Source: Streptomyces cinnamoneus | Lineage (GTDB): Bacteria > Actinomycetota > Actinomycetes > Streptomycetales > Streptomycetaceae | DNA length: 64,000 nt | Direction: 5' to 3' | NCBI RefSeq assembly: GCF_002939475.1 | Contig: NZ_PKFQ01000001.1 | Coordinates: 4,647,001-4,711,000, forward strand | Part shown: positions 1-7,650 of the stretch, piece by piece | How positions within the stretch are numbered: the first letter of the stretch is position 1 | Layout of the letters: each line of letters starts with the position of its first letter | Notes under the pieces: generated by a model | What the model saw: the letters and a program-made list of their open reading frames with translations, nothing else | Told to the model about the DNA's origin: nothing | Databases searched by the model: none | Translations under genes and position numbers: made by a program

Positions 1-751
1 GGGCGCGGCCCACCCGGCCGGGGAACAAGTGGGCGTAGACGCCGCCCAGTTCGGTGCCGTAGGAGACGCCGAAGTAGTGCAGCTTGTCGTCGCCCAGGAC
101 CTGCCGCATGAGGTCCATGTCGCGGGCGGCGTTCGTCGTGCCCACGTGGGGGAGGATCTTCCCGGAGTTCTTCCGGCAGGCCTCCGCGTAGTCGCCCACC
201 CGGCCCACGAGGGCCTTCTCCTCCTCCTTGGTGGAGGGGGTCGCGTCCGCCGCGTAGTACGCGTCCAGTTGCTTGTCGTTCAGACAGGTCACGGCGGCGC
301 TGCGGCCCACGCCTCGCGGGTCGAAGCTGACGAGGTCGTAGCGGGTGCGCAGGGTGCGGTAGTCCTCGGCGAAGGCCGGCAGCGTGGAGACCCCGGAGCC
401 ACCGGGGCCGCCGAAGTTGAAGATCAGCGAGCCGATGCGGTGGGCCTGGTCGGTGGCCTTCGCCCGGATCAGGGCGATGCCGATGGTCTCGCCGTCGGGG
501 TCCGCGTAGTCCAGCGGTGCCCGCAGCGTCGCGCACTCCCAGTCGCGGCCCGGGGGTTTGCCGGACCCGCTGTCCTCGCTGGTGCTCGGAGCCGGGCAGG
601 ACTTCCAGTCCAGCTTCTGGTTCGCCGAGGCGCCCGGCCCCGGGGTGGAGGCGCCGCCGTCGCCGCCACTGCAGCCGGAGGCCGTCGCGACGGCCAGGAG
701 GACGGCCGAGAGCAGGGCCCCGACGCGTAGGGAACTGGACACGGCCCCCAT
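1..751 (-). CDS. secreted alpha/beta hydrolase lipoprotein, TAP-like (partial, C-terminus outside window)
   Basis: The first ~250 residues of an exported peptidase-like hydrolase. The ATG at 751 is followed by a lipoprotein signal peptide: SSSLR, a hydrophobic core, and a lipobox ending TASGC with the lipidated cysteine near residue 27. The mature part shows FNFGGPGGSG (oxyanion region) and the nucleophile elbow GVSYGT with Ser near 230, the arrangement of the Streptomyces tripeptidyl-aminopeptidase family (SlpD/SlpE, TAP). These cleave short N-terminal peptides outside the membrane. The catalytic Asp and His would lie beyond the left edge. It is read away from the molybdate operon's end, separated by a 179-bp spacer. 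Family membership is solid; substrate is inferred. Confidence 0.85.
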   Translation of the reverse strand, partial: MGAVSSSLRVGALLSAVLLAVATASGCSGGDGGASTPGPGASANQKLDWKSCPAPSTSEDSGSGKPPGRDWECATLRAPLDYADPDGETIGIALIRAKATDQAHRIGSLIFNFGGPGGSGVSTLPAFAEDYRTLRTRYDLVSFDPRGVGRSAAVTCLNDKQLDAYYAADATPSTKEEEKALVGRVGDYAEACRKNSGKILPHVGTTNAARDMDLMRQVLGDDKLHYFGVSYGTELGGVYAHLFPGRVGRA

Positions 752-836
752 CCTCCGGGCCGCACGTGGCGGGCGCGCGTGCTGCGGGCCGTACGGGTTA
801 CGGGCCCCACCGGCCCTGCACGCGAAACCCCCGGTG

Positions 837-858
837 AAACCCCCTGGTCGAGGGGTTT
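837..858 (-). terminator. weak terminator-like hairpin after modBC
   Basis: AAACCCC and GGGGTTT form a 7-bp stem with an 8-nt loop. It lies 73 bp beyond the stop of the molybdate operon and before the hydrolase start. There is no good U-run, so this is a candidate only. Confidence 0.35.
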
Positions 859-930
859 ACAGCCACGGCGTCACTGAACGGACGCGGTCACGCCGGACCG
901 CGGCCTCACGCGCCGGCCCACCGGCTCGGG

Positions 931-2868
931 TCAGAGCGCGACGAACGTGACCTCGGTGGCCTTCACGCTGACCCACACCGGCGCGCCCTCCGACAGGCCG
1001 AGGTCCGCGGCCGCGGCGGGGGTGATCTCGGCGATCACGTCCGGGACGCCGTCGATGAGGACGCGCACGCGTCCGCCCTGGGCGGCGAGTTCGCGGACCG
1101 TGCCCTCCCAGACGTTCCGGGGGCTCCCTGTGGGGCGCGCGGTGTGCACGGCGACCGCCTCGGGGCCCACCACCGCCAGGCCGGTGGACGCGTCATCGGC
1201 GGGCCGGTCCGCGGTCGTCAGAGTCGTGCCGCAGTCCAGCAGCAGCGTGCCCCGGGCCGTCGTCTTCACGGGCCAGGCGTTGCGGCCCAGCATCCGGGCG
1301 ACCCAGGGGGAGCGGGGATGGCGGGCCAGCTCCGCCGGCGTCGCGTACTGCACCGTCTCGCCGTCCTCCAGGACCAGCACGTGGTCGGCCAGGGACACGG
1401 CCTCCACCGGGTCGTGGGTGACGATCAGGCAGACCCCGGGGAAGCCGGCCAGGTGCGTCCGCAGCGCGTGGCGCACATGGGCACGGGTCGACTGGTCCAG
1501 CGCGGCCAGCGGCTCGTCCAGGAGCAGCAGCCGGGGGCGTGCCGCCAGGGCGCGCGCCAGCGCCACCCGCTGGGCCTGGCCGCCGCTGAGCCGGCTGGGC
1601 CGGCGGCCGGCGAGGTGGCCCACGCCGAGGCGCTCCAGCCACTGCCGTGCCCGGCGGTCGGCCTCCTGCCGGGGCACGCCCTGCGCCCGCAGGCCGTACG
1701 CCGTGTTGGCCAGGGCGGTCAGGTGCGGGAAGAGGGCGCCGTCCTGCGGGACCCAGGCGATGTGCCGCCGGTGCGCGGGCGCCGTGGACACGTCGGTGCC
1801 GCCCAGGTACAGGGGGGCGGCCGTGGCCCGGGGGGTGAGGCCCAGCAGGGCGCGCAGGAGCGTGGTCTTGCCGGCGCCGTTCGGGCCGACCACCGCGATG
1901 GTGGTGCCGGGCGGCGCGTCGAGGGCCGCCCGGGTGGCCCCCGAGACGGTCGTCCGCAGGGGGTGGGCGGTCAGCGGGGGGCCGGGCGTCTCCGGCTGGT
2001 CCCGCACGGGCGCGGGCAGGGGCTCCGGCCCGGCGGCGGGGACGGCCGGCGGCCGGGGCCCGTCGTGGCCGCCCGCCCCGAGCCAGCGGCCGCGCAGGGC
2101 CAGCAGGACCGCCGTGGCGATCACGAGCAGGAGCAGCGACACCGCCGTCGCCCCCTCGGGGTCGTCCTGGAGGAGCAGGTAGACCTGGAGGGGCAGGGTC
2201 TGGGTGGCGCCCGGGAGGTTTCCCGCGAAGGTGATGGTCGCCCCGAACTCGCCCAGCGCCCGGGCCCAGCACAGCGCCGCCCCCGCCAGCAGGCCCGGCG
2301 CCACCATGGGCACGGTGACCGTGCGGAAGACCCGCGAGGGGCCGGCCCCCAGGGACGTCGCCGTCTCCTCGTAGCGGGGGTGGAGGGCGGCCAGCGAGCC
2401 CTCCAGGCTGATCACGAGGAACGGCATCGCCACGAAGGTGGCCGCGAGGACGGCACCGGTGGTGGAGAACGGCAGGGTCAGGCCGAACCACCGGTCCAGG
2501 TACGTGCCGAGCAGCCCCCGCCGGCCGTAGCCCTGGAGCAGCGCCACGCCCGCCACCGTCGGCGGCAGCACCATCGGCAGCAGGACCAGGCACCGCACCA
2601 GCGCCTTGCCGGGGAACTCCACCCGGGCCAGCAGCCAGGCCAGGGGCACCCCCAGGGCCAGGGAGAGCAGCAGCGCCCAGCCGGAGACGGTGAGGCTGAG
2701 GGTCAGCGCCTCGACGACCTCGTGCGAGGTCAGGCGCGCGGGGAGCGTGCCCCAGGGCGTACGGGCGAGGATCCCGGCGAGGGGCAGCAGCAGGAAGACC
2801 ACGGCCAGCGCGGCGGGCAGCCCGAGCGCCAGGGGCGTGCGCCCTCGGCGCACCGCGCGGCCGGTCAC
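931..2868 (-). CDS. modBC: molybdate ABC transporter, fused permease (ModB) and ATPase (ModC)
   Basis: A single 645-residue polypeptide carrying both the membrane channel and the ATPase for molybdate import. Residues ~15-260 are a ModB-type permease with several hydrophobic segments and an EAA-type loop (SLGAGPSRVFRTVTVP). After a Pro-rich linker (~265-300) comes a ModC ATPase: Walker A GPNGAGKTT near 330, signature LSGGQAQR, Walker B LLLLDEP, and a C-terminal TOBE/Mop-like molybdate-sensing region. The GTG start at 2868 is preferred because it overlaps the modA stop (GTGA); an upstream in-frame ATG at 2925 would lie deep inside modA. In most bacteria modB and modC are separate genes. Confidence 0.9.
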   Translation of the reverse strand: MTGRAVRRGRTPLALGLPAALAVVFLLLPLAGILARTPWGTLPARLTSHEVVEALTLSLTVSGWALLLSLALGVPLAWLLARVEFPGKALVRCLVLLPMVLPPTVAGVALLQGYGRRGLLGTYLDRWFGLTLPFSTTGAVLAATFVAMPFLVISLEGSLAALHPRYEETATSLGAGPSRVFRTVTVPMVAPGLLAGAALCWARALGEFGATITFAGNLPGATQTLPLQVYLLLQDDPEGATAVSLLLLVIATAVLLALRGRWLGAGGHDGPRPPAVPAAGPEPLPAPVRDQPETPGPPLTAHPLRTTVSGATRAALDAPPGTTIAVVGPNGAGKTTLLRALLGLTPRATAAPLYLGGTDVSTAPAHRRHIAWVPQDGALFPHLTALANTAYGLRAQGVPRQEADRRARQWLERLGVGHLAGRRPSRLSGGQAQRVALARALAARPRLLLLDEPLAALDQSTRAHVRHALRTHLAGFPGVCLIVTHDPVEAVSLADHVLVLEDGETVQYATPAELARHPRSPWVARMLGRNAWPVKTTARGTLLLDCGTTLTTADRPADDASTGLAVVGPEAVAVHTARPTGSPRNVWEGTVRELAAQGGRVRVLIDGVPDVIAEITPAAAADLGLSEGAPVWVSVKATEVTFVAL

Positions 2869-3644
2869 GGCCGCTGGAAGCCCGCCGAGAGCAGCAGCTT
2901 CCGGGCCTCGTCGGAGGCGAGCCACCGCACGAAGTCGGCGGCCTCGCCGGCGTGCTTGGAGCCCTTGAGCGTGGCGGCCGGGTAGCTGGCCACCGCGTTC
3001 TGGTCGTCGGGGATCGCCACCGTGGCCACCTTGCCCTTCGCGGCGGCGGCGTCGGTGAGGTAGACGATGCCCGCGTCGGCCTCGCCCATCGAGACCTTGC
3101 CGAGCACCGCCCGTACGTTCGGCTCCTGCGAGACCGGCTTCACGGCGACGTGCTGCTGGTCGAGGACCTGCTTGCTGTAGCGCCCCACGGGCACCTCGGG
3201 GGCGGCGAGGACCACCTTGAGGTCCGCTTTCGACAGGTCGGCCAGTCCTTCGACCTTCTTCGGGTTGCCGGGTGCCGTGGCGATCGTCAGCCGGTTCTTG
3301 GCGATGACGCCGGGGGTTCCGGTCTCCTTCGCGAGGCCGTCCATCGTCTTGGTGTCGGCCGTCACGAGCGCGTCGGCCGGAGCGCCCTGGCGCACCTGCG
3401 CGGCCAGCTCCTGGGAGCCGGCGAAGGAGAAGGTGACCTTGGTGTCCGGGTGCTCCTTCTCGTAGGCGGCACCGGCCTGCTTGAAGACGTCGGTCAAAGA
3501 CGCGGCCGCGAGCACCGTGAGGGTCGTCCGCTCCTTGGCGCCGGACCCGGAGTCCTTGCGGTCGCCGTCGCAGGCGGCGGCGAGGGGGAGGACCAGGACG
3601 GCGGCGAGGACGGCCGGCAGACGGCGGGGGGCGGTGCGGGGCAT
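2865..3644 (-). CDS. modA: molybdate-binding lipoprotein ModA
   Basis: Periplasmic-type binding protein of 259 residues that captures molybdate (and tungstate) outside the membrane and delivers it to the adjacent fused ModBC. A lipoprotein signal peptide ends at LAAAC (Cys25). The mature protein has the ModA pattern LTVLAAASLTDVF near its start, FSFAGSQELAAQ, and IVYLTDA. It is first in the transport operon and its stop codon overlaps the modBC GTG. It lies 16 bp downstream of the HTH/Mop regulator on the same strand, so all three are probably co-transcribed. Confidence 0.93.
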   Translation of the reverse strand: MPRTAPRRLPAVLAAVLVLPLAAACDGDRKDSGSGAKERTTLTVLAAASLTDVFKQAGAAYEKEHPDTKVTFSFAGSQELAAQVRQGAPADALVTADTKTMDGLAKETGTPGVIAKNRLTIATAPGNPKKVEGLADLSKADLKVVLAAPEVPVGRYSKQVLDQQHVAVKPVSQEPNVRAVLGKVSMGEADAGIVYLTDAAAAKGKVATVAIPDDQNAVASYPAATLKGSKHAGEAADFVRWLASDEARKLLLSAGFQRP

Positions 3645-3660
3645 GGGCTCTCCTGGTCCG

Positions 3661-4071
3661 TCAGGCGCGGTCGATGTGGACGTTGGTGGCCTTCACCCGG
3701 GCCACGGCCTCCATGCCGACGGCCAGGCCGAGCTCCTCGACGGCCTCCCTGGTCAGCAGGGAGACCAGGCGGTGCGGGCCGGCCTGGATCTCGACCTGGG
3801 CGGCGACGTCGCCGAGCTTGACGGCGGTGATGATCCCCGGGAAGGCGTTGCGGGCGGTGGTGTACGTCGACTCGTCGCCGTCGCCCCCGGTGGCCTCGGC
3901 GGCGAGCGCCACGGAGAACGCCGCGAGGTCGGGGCCCTCGATGAGCCGCTTGCCGCCCTCGTCGCGCTCGGTGGGGATGCGCCCGGCGTCCGCCCACCGC
4001 CGGACGGTGTCGGGGCTCACGCTCAGCAGACGGGCTGCCTGCCCGATGGTGTACGACCGCATACGCGGCAC
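3661..4071 (-). CDS. MerR-like helix-turn-helix protein with Mop (molybdate-binding) domain
   Basis: A 136-residue protein with two domains. Residues ~6-55 are an excisionase/MerR-type winged helix (YTIGQAARLLSVSPDTVRRW), and residues ~68-134 are a Mop/TOBE domain (NAFPGIITAVKLGDVAAQVE, ending VKATNVHID) of the kind that binds molybdate in ModE and ModC. It heads the modA-modBC operon, so it is most likely the local molybdate-responsive regulator, replacing a classical ModE. That role is inferred from architecture and position; the DNA target was not identified. Confidence 0.82.
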   Translation of the reverse strand: MPRMRSYTIGQAARLLSVSPDTVRRWADAGRIPTERDEGGKRLIEGPDLAAFSVALAAEATGGDGDESTYTTARNAFPGIITAVKLGDVAAQVEIQAGPHRLVSLLTREAVEELGLAVGMEAVARVKATNVHIDRA

Positions 4072-4162
4072 CGTAGGGCCGCAACGGCAGCAGATGCAAG
4101 GCGGATAGGAGATTGCGGCTCGCAGGGGCGAGCCGAGGTCGGCGCCGGGGGCCGGGCCGGCC

Positions 4163-6907
4163 TCAGATCGCCCCCTTGCGGGTCAGCTGGTTGAAGCACA
4201 GCCACCCCGGCAGCACCGGCAGCCAGAACGTCATCAGGCGGTACAGCAGCACGGCCGGCGCCGCCGTCTCGGCCGGCAGCCCGGCGAGGGTGAGCGCACC
4301 GATCAGGACGCCCTCCACGGCACCCACGCCGCCGGGGGTCGGGGCCGCGGAGCCGAGCGCGTTGCCGGCGAGGAAGACCACGGCGACGCTCGCGTAGCTC
4401 AGCTCGCCGCCGAAGGCCCGGATCGAGGTGTCGAGACACATGACGAACGCGGCGGACAGCAGCAGCCAGCCGCCGACGCCACCGGCGACCTTCTTCGGCC
4501 GCTGGAGCAGGTCCAGCATGCGCGGCACCACGCCGGCGAACAGCGAGCGCAGCCGGGTGGAGACGAACTTCCGCAGGAAGGGGACCGCCGTGACCACGAG
4601 GACCAGCACCGCGGCCGTCAGCAGGCCGCCGATCACCGTGCGGGACGGCGGCAGCGCCGAGGACGTGCGCTCGGTGCCGGTGATGTAGCCGAAGGTCAGC
4701 AGCAGGATGATGTGGCTGGCCAGACCGAACAGCTGGGACGCTCCCACGCTGGCCACCGCGAGGCCGGGCCGCAGGCCCGAGCGCTGGAGGAAGCGCGTGT
4801 TGAGGGCCACGCCGCCAACCGCCGCCGGGGCGACCAGCTTCACGAACGAGCCGGCGACCTGCGCGAGCAGCGTCCGGCCGAACGGCACCTTCTCGGGCAC
4901 GAAGCCCAGCAGGCTCATCGCCGCCGCCACGTAGGTCAGCGCGGAGAAGCCGGCCGCGGCGGCCACCCATCCCCAGTTGGCGTGGGCGACGAGGTCGCCC
5001 AGTCTGACGTGGGCGAGCTGCGACAGCAGGACGTAGGCGGCGATGGCGCCCGCCAGGGAGCTGATCAGCGTCCGGGGCCTGATGCGTTCCAGGCGGACGG
5101 GCTCTATCGGAGCCTGCGGGCGGATCAGCAACACCTGCCGGCGGATCTGGGCGAGCAGGTCCTCCTCGCGGGCCTCCTCGGCGGCCACGTCGAGGGCCTG
5201 CTTCTCCGCCTTCCGCTCGGCCTTGATCGCCCTGCGGTCGCCCTTGGCGTCCTCGGGCCCGGCCTCGGCGCGCTCGCGCGCCTTCTGCTCGCGGTCGACG
5301 CGGGACGACTCCAGGACCGCCTCGCGCTCCTGCTCCGCCCGCTCGCGGGCGATCTGGCGCAGCGTGGCCCGGCTGGCCCGGGAGAGAGCGATGGGCTGGA
5401 GCAGCGGCAGGCTGTCGGCGACCGCCTCGGGGCCGAGGACGGCGACGGCGGAGGCCACGGCGCGCTCGGCGCCGACCCGCAGGCCCAGCGTCGTCAGCAG
5501 CTGGGCCACGTCCATCCGCAGCACCAGGTCTCCGGCGGCGATCTCGCCGCCGCGCAGATCGGTCAGGACGACGTTGCCGGAACGATCCACCAGGAGCGCG
5601 TCACCGTCCAGCCGGCGGTGGGCGATCCGGCGGGACTGCAGGGCGTGCACCTGGCGCCAGGCGCCCGCCGTCAGCTCGTCGGTGATCTCCTCGGTGGGCG
5701 TGGCGTCGAGGGTGCGGCCGCCGATGTGCTCGTAGACGAGCATCACGGCGTCCGGGCCCAGCTCGGAGGTGGCGATGAGCTTGGGCGCGTTGGCGCCGGC
5801 GGCGATGGCCGCGTAGGCCAGCAGCGCCTCCTGCTCCAGGGCCTGGCGCAGGGACACCAGACTGCGGCGCTGGATGATGCCGCGCAGGGCGAGCCGCTGC
5901 CAGACGCGGTAGAAGAAGCCCTGCGCCTGCTGCTCGCGGTCGACGACCGTGACGTCCAGGGGCGGGCCGTCCTCCAGGGTGACCATGTAGCGCCGGCCGC
6001 GGTCGGGGTGGCTGGAGGGCTCGGTCTCGGCGTCCTCGATGCGCAGGGCGGTCACCGGCTTGAAGCCGACGCGCCGCAGCCCGGCCAGCAGGTGCTGGCC
6101 GGTGGGGCGGACGTTGGGGGAGCCGACGGCGTAGAGCGTGCCGTAGGCGACGGTCCAGCCGATCAGCACGGTGGTCACGATCGAGAACGGCGTGGTGTAG
6201 CCGTTGACGAGCACCGCGAAGGCGTCCAGGAGGAGGACCGCCCACATGGCCACGCGCCAGCGGGGCCGGCGGGACATGCCGACCGCCGTCATGTAGGCGA
6301 TCACCGGGGCCAGATAGCCGTGCACCGGGTCGGTGAAGCCGCCGGTGGGGGAGGCCTGGGTGAGCGCGGCGCGGATCGACGCGGGGGCGGCCTCGGCGAC
6401 CCACAGGTCGGTGGCCAGGGAGACCCCGTGCGCGAGGACGGCGGCCAGGACGCCGTCGGCGATGCGCAGGCCGTCCCGTTTGATGAGCCGTTCGATGGCG
6501 AACGCCACGGGGACGATGAAGATCGCGACGTTGGCCGCGAGCCCGGCGAAGTTCGCCAGCAGCTGCGGTGCCCGCCCGGTGCTCTCGCGGATGTCCGTCG
6601 CCAGGCCCGTGGTGGTGCCGTGGGCGAAGGCCGCGAGGGCGAGCACGAGGGCGATGCCGACGATGCCCAGGAAGAGCCGCACCAGGTCGGCGGGGCGGTG
6701 GACGCGGGCGGGGAGCAGCGGCTCGTCGCCGGAAACCTTGTCGACCGTGACCTCGCCGTCCTCGCACCGGTAGCCCGCGGGTGCCTCCGCCTCCCCGGGC
6801 CGGCCGGGGTCCGGGTGGCCGTGGCAGGGCAGCACCCCGGGAGCGCCCTCCTCCTCCGGAGGCTGTGCGCCCTGCTGCTCGTCAGTCTCGTCTTGGTCTC
6901 GTATCAC
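4163..6907 (-). CDS. membrane protein: kinase-like domain fused to LPG-synthase-type flippase domain
   Basis: 914 residues. A charged cytosolic N-terminus (~1-70) precedes 4-6 membrane segments (~75-260). Residues ~265-510 look like a degenerate protein-kinase fold: HRRLDGDALLVD (near 430) resembles a catalytic loop and TDLRGG (near 449) resembles DFG. A very charged, probably coiled-coil stretch follows (~515-590), and then an eight-helix lysylphosphatidylglycerol-synthase-type TM domain (~605-905) with FVKLVAPAAVGGVALNTRF. In MprF this TM domain flips lipids, but here no aminoacyl-transfer domain is attached. Lipid flipping, possibly gated by the kinase-like part, is inference. It is transcribed alone, divergent from the ATL gene. 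Confidence 0.78.
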   Translation of the reverse strand: MIRDQDETDEQQGAQPPEEEGAPGVLPCHGHPDPGRPGEAEAPAGYRCEDGEVTVDKVSGDEPLLPARVHRPADLVRLFLGIVGIALVLALAAFAHGTTTGLATDIRESTGRAPQLLANFAGLAANVAIFIVPVAFAIERLIKRDGLRIADGVLAAVLAHGVSLATDLWVAEAAPASIRAALTQASPTGGFTDPVHGYLAPVIAYMTAVGMSRRPRWRVAMWAVLLLDAFAVLVNGYTTPFSIVTTVLIGWTVAYGTLYAVGSPNVRPTGQHLLAGLRRVGFKPVTALRIEDAETEPSSHPDRGRRYMVTLEDGPPLDVTVVDREQQAQGFFYRVWQRLALRGIIQRRSLVSLRQALEQEALLAYAAIAAGANAPKLIATSELGPDAVMLVYEHIGGRTLDATPTEEITDELTAGAWRQVHALQSRRIAHRRLDGDALLVDRSGNVVLTDLRGGEIAAGDLVLRMDVAQLLTTLGLRVGAERAVASAVAVLGPEAVADSLPLLQPIALSRASRATLRQIARERAEQEREAVLESSRVDREQKARERAEAGPEDAKGDRRAIKAERKAEKQALDVAAEEAREEDLLAQIRRQVLLIRPQAPIEPVRLERIRPRTLISSLAGAIAAYVLLSQLAHVRLGDLVAHANWGWVAAAAGFSALTYVAAAMSLLGFVPEKVPFGRTLLAQVAGSFVKLVAPAAVGGVALNTRFLQRSGLRPGLAVASVGASQLFGLASHIILLLTFGYITGTERTSSALPPSRTVIGGLLTAAVLVLVVTAVPFLRKFVSTRLRSLFAGVVPRMLDLLQRPKKVAGGVGGWLLLSAAFVMCLDTSIRAFGGELSYASVAVVFLAGNALGSAAPTPGGVGAVEGVLIGALTLAGLPAETAAPAVLLYRLMTFWLPVLPGWLCFNQLTRKGAI

Positions 6908-7084
6908 CAGTCACCGCCCGGAAGATGGTGGCATGGCCCGGCCGGGCAAGGGGTTATCAGGGTGCATTTCGGGGGGCGCGGACTCCGGATCGTACGCCCT
7001 GTACTGCGGAGACGCACTCTGGGTGATCTTGTGGAATGTCTTATTCCGATCGGCTGGGGCCGGTTGTCGGCGGCCTGCGGCAGT

Positions 7085-7453
7085 ATGGACCGGGTGAACG
7101 AGCTTCCGGAGTACGCCGAGCGAGTGCTGGCCGTCGCCGAGCTGATCCCGCCGGGGCGCGTGATGACGTACGGGGACGTCGCCGAGTGGCTCGGCGAGGG
7201 AGGACCCCGCCAGGTCGGCCGGGTCATGGCGCTCTACGGCGGGACCGTCGCCTGGTGGCGCGTGGTCCGCGCGGACGGCGTCCTGCTGCCCGGCCACGAG
7301 CTGCGCGCCCTCGGCCACTACCGCGCGGAGGGCACACCGCTGCGCGAGCGGGGCACCGCCGGCGAGGGGGCCGACGGCCACATGCCGCGGCTCGCGATGG
7401 CACGGGCCCGCTGGGACGGCGCCGGCGCGCCGGATGTGACTCCGCACACCTGA
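7085..7453 (+). CDS. alkyltransferase-like (ATL) MGMT-family DNA-binding protein
   Basis: 122 residues, the size of stand-alone ATL proteins. It keeps the MGMT DNA-binding fold (IPPGRVMTYGDVAEWLG, then RQVGRVMALYGG) but the catalytic PCHR motif is replaced by AWWRVV, so the acceptor Cys is Trp. ATL proteins of this kind bind O6-alkylguanine without repairing it and hand the lesion to nucleotide excision repair. The ATG at 7085 was chosen because the conserved N-terminus begins there; an in-frame GTG at 7094 is possible. It precedes the helicase-nuclease cluster, which fits a DNA-repair role. Confidence 0.85.
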   Translation: MDRVNELPEYAERVLAVAELIPPGRVMTYGDVAEWLGEGGPRQVGRVMALYGGTVAWWRVVRADGVLLPGHELRALGHYRAEGTPLRERGTAGEGADGHMPRLAMARARWDGAGAPDVTPHT

Positions 7454-7650
7454 CGCCGCACCCGCCGCCCCGCTCCCGGCCCAGTGCCCCCAAGGGGTAA
7501 CCCGAAGGTGTGAGGCCGCACGGCGGCGAGGGGAACACCCCGGACGCTCTGCGTCCCACCCGTCCCCTGGCGTAGCGTCGGGGACCGGCCTTCGCACGGC
7601 CCCTCCTGTCAGCACCACACCCCGCACCTCCACCAGGACCGGCCATCCAC

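Noticed and set aside
7033..7047. Sigma-R promoter before the ATL gene
   Set aside because: GGAAT is present as part of a small palindrome (GGAATGTCTTATTCC), but no GTT occurs 18 nt downstream.
4712..7453. 913-codon plus-strand frame ending in the ATL gene
   Set aside because: Only the last 122 codons (from 7085) have conserved sequence; the rest is antisense to the kinase/flippase fusion and reads as Gly/Arg/Gln-rich noise.
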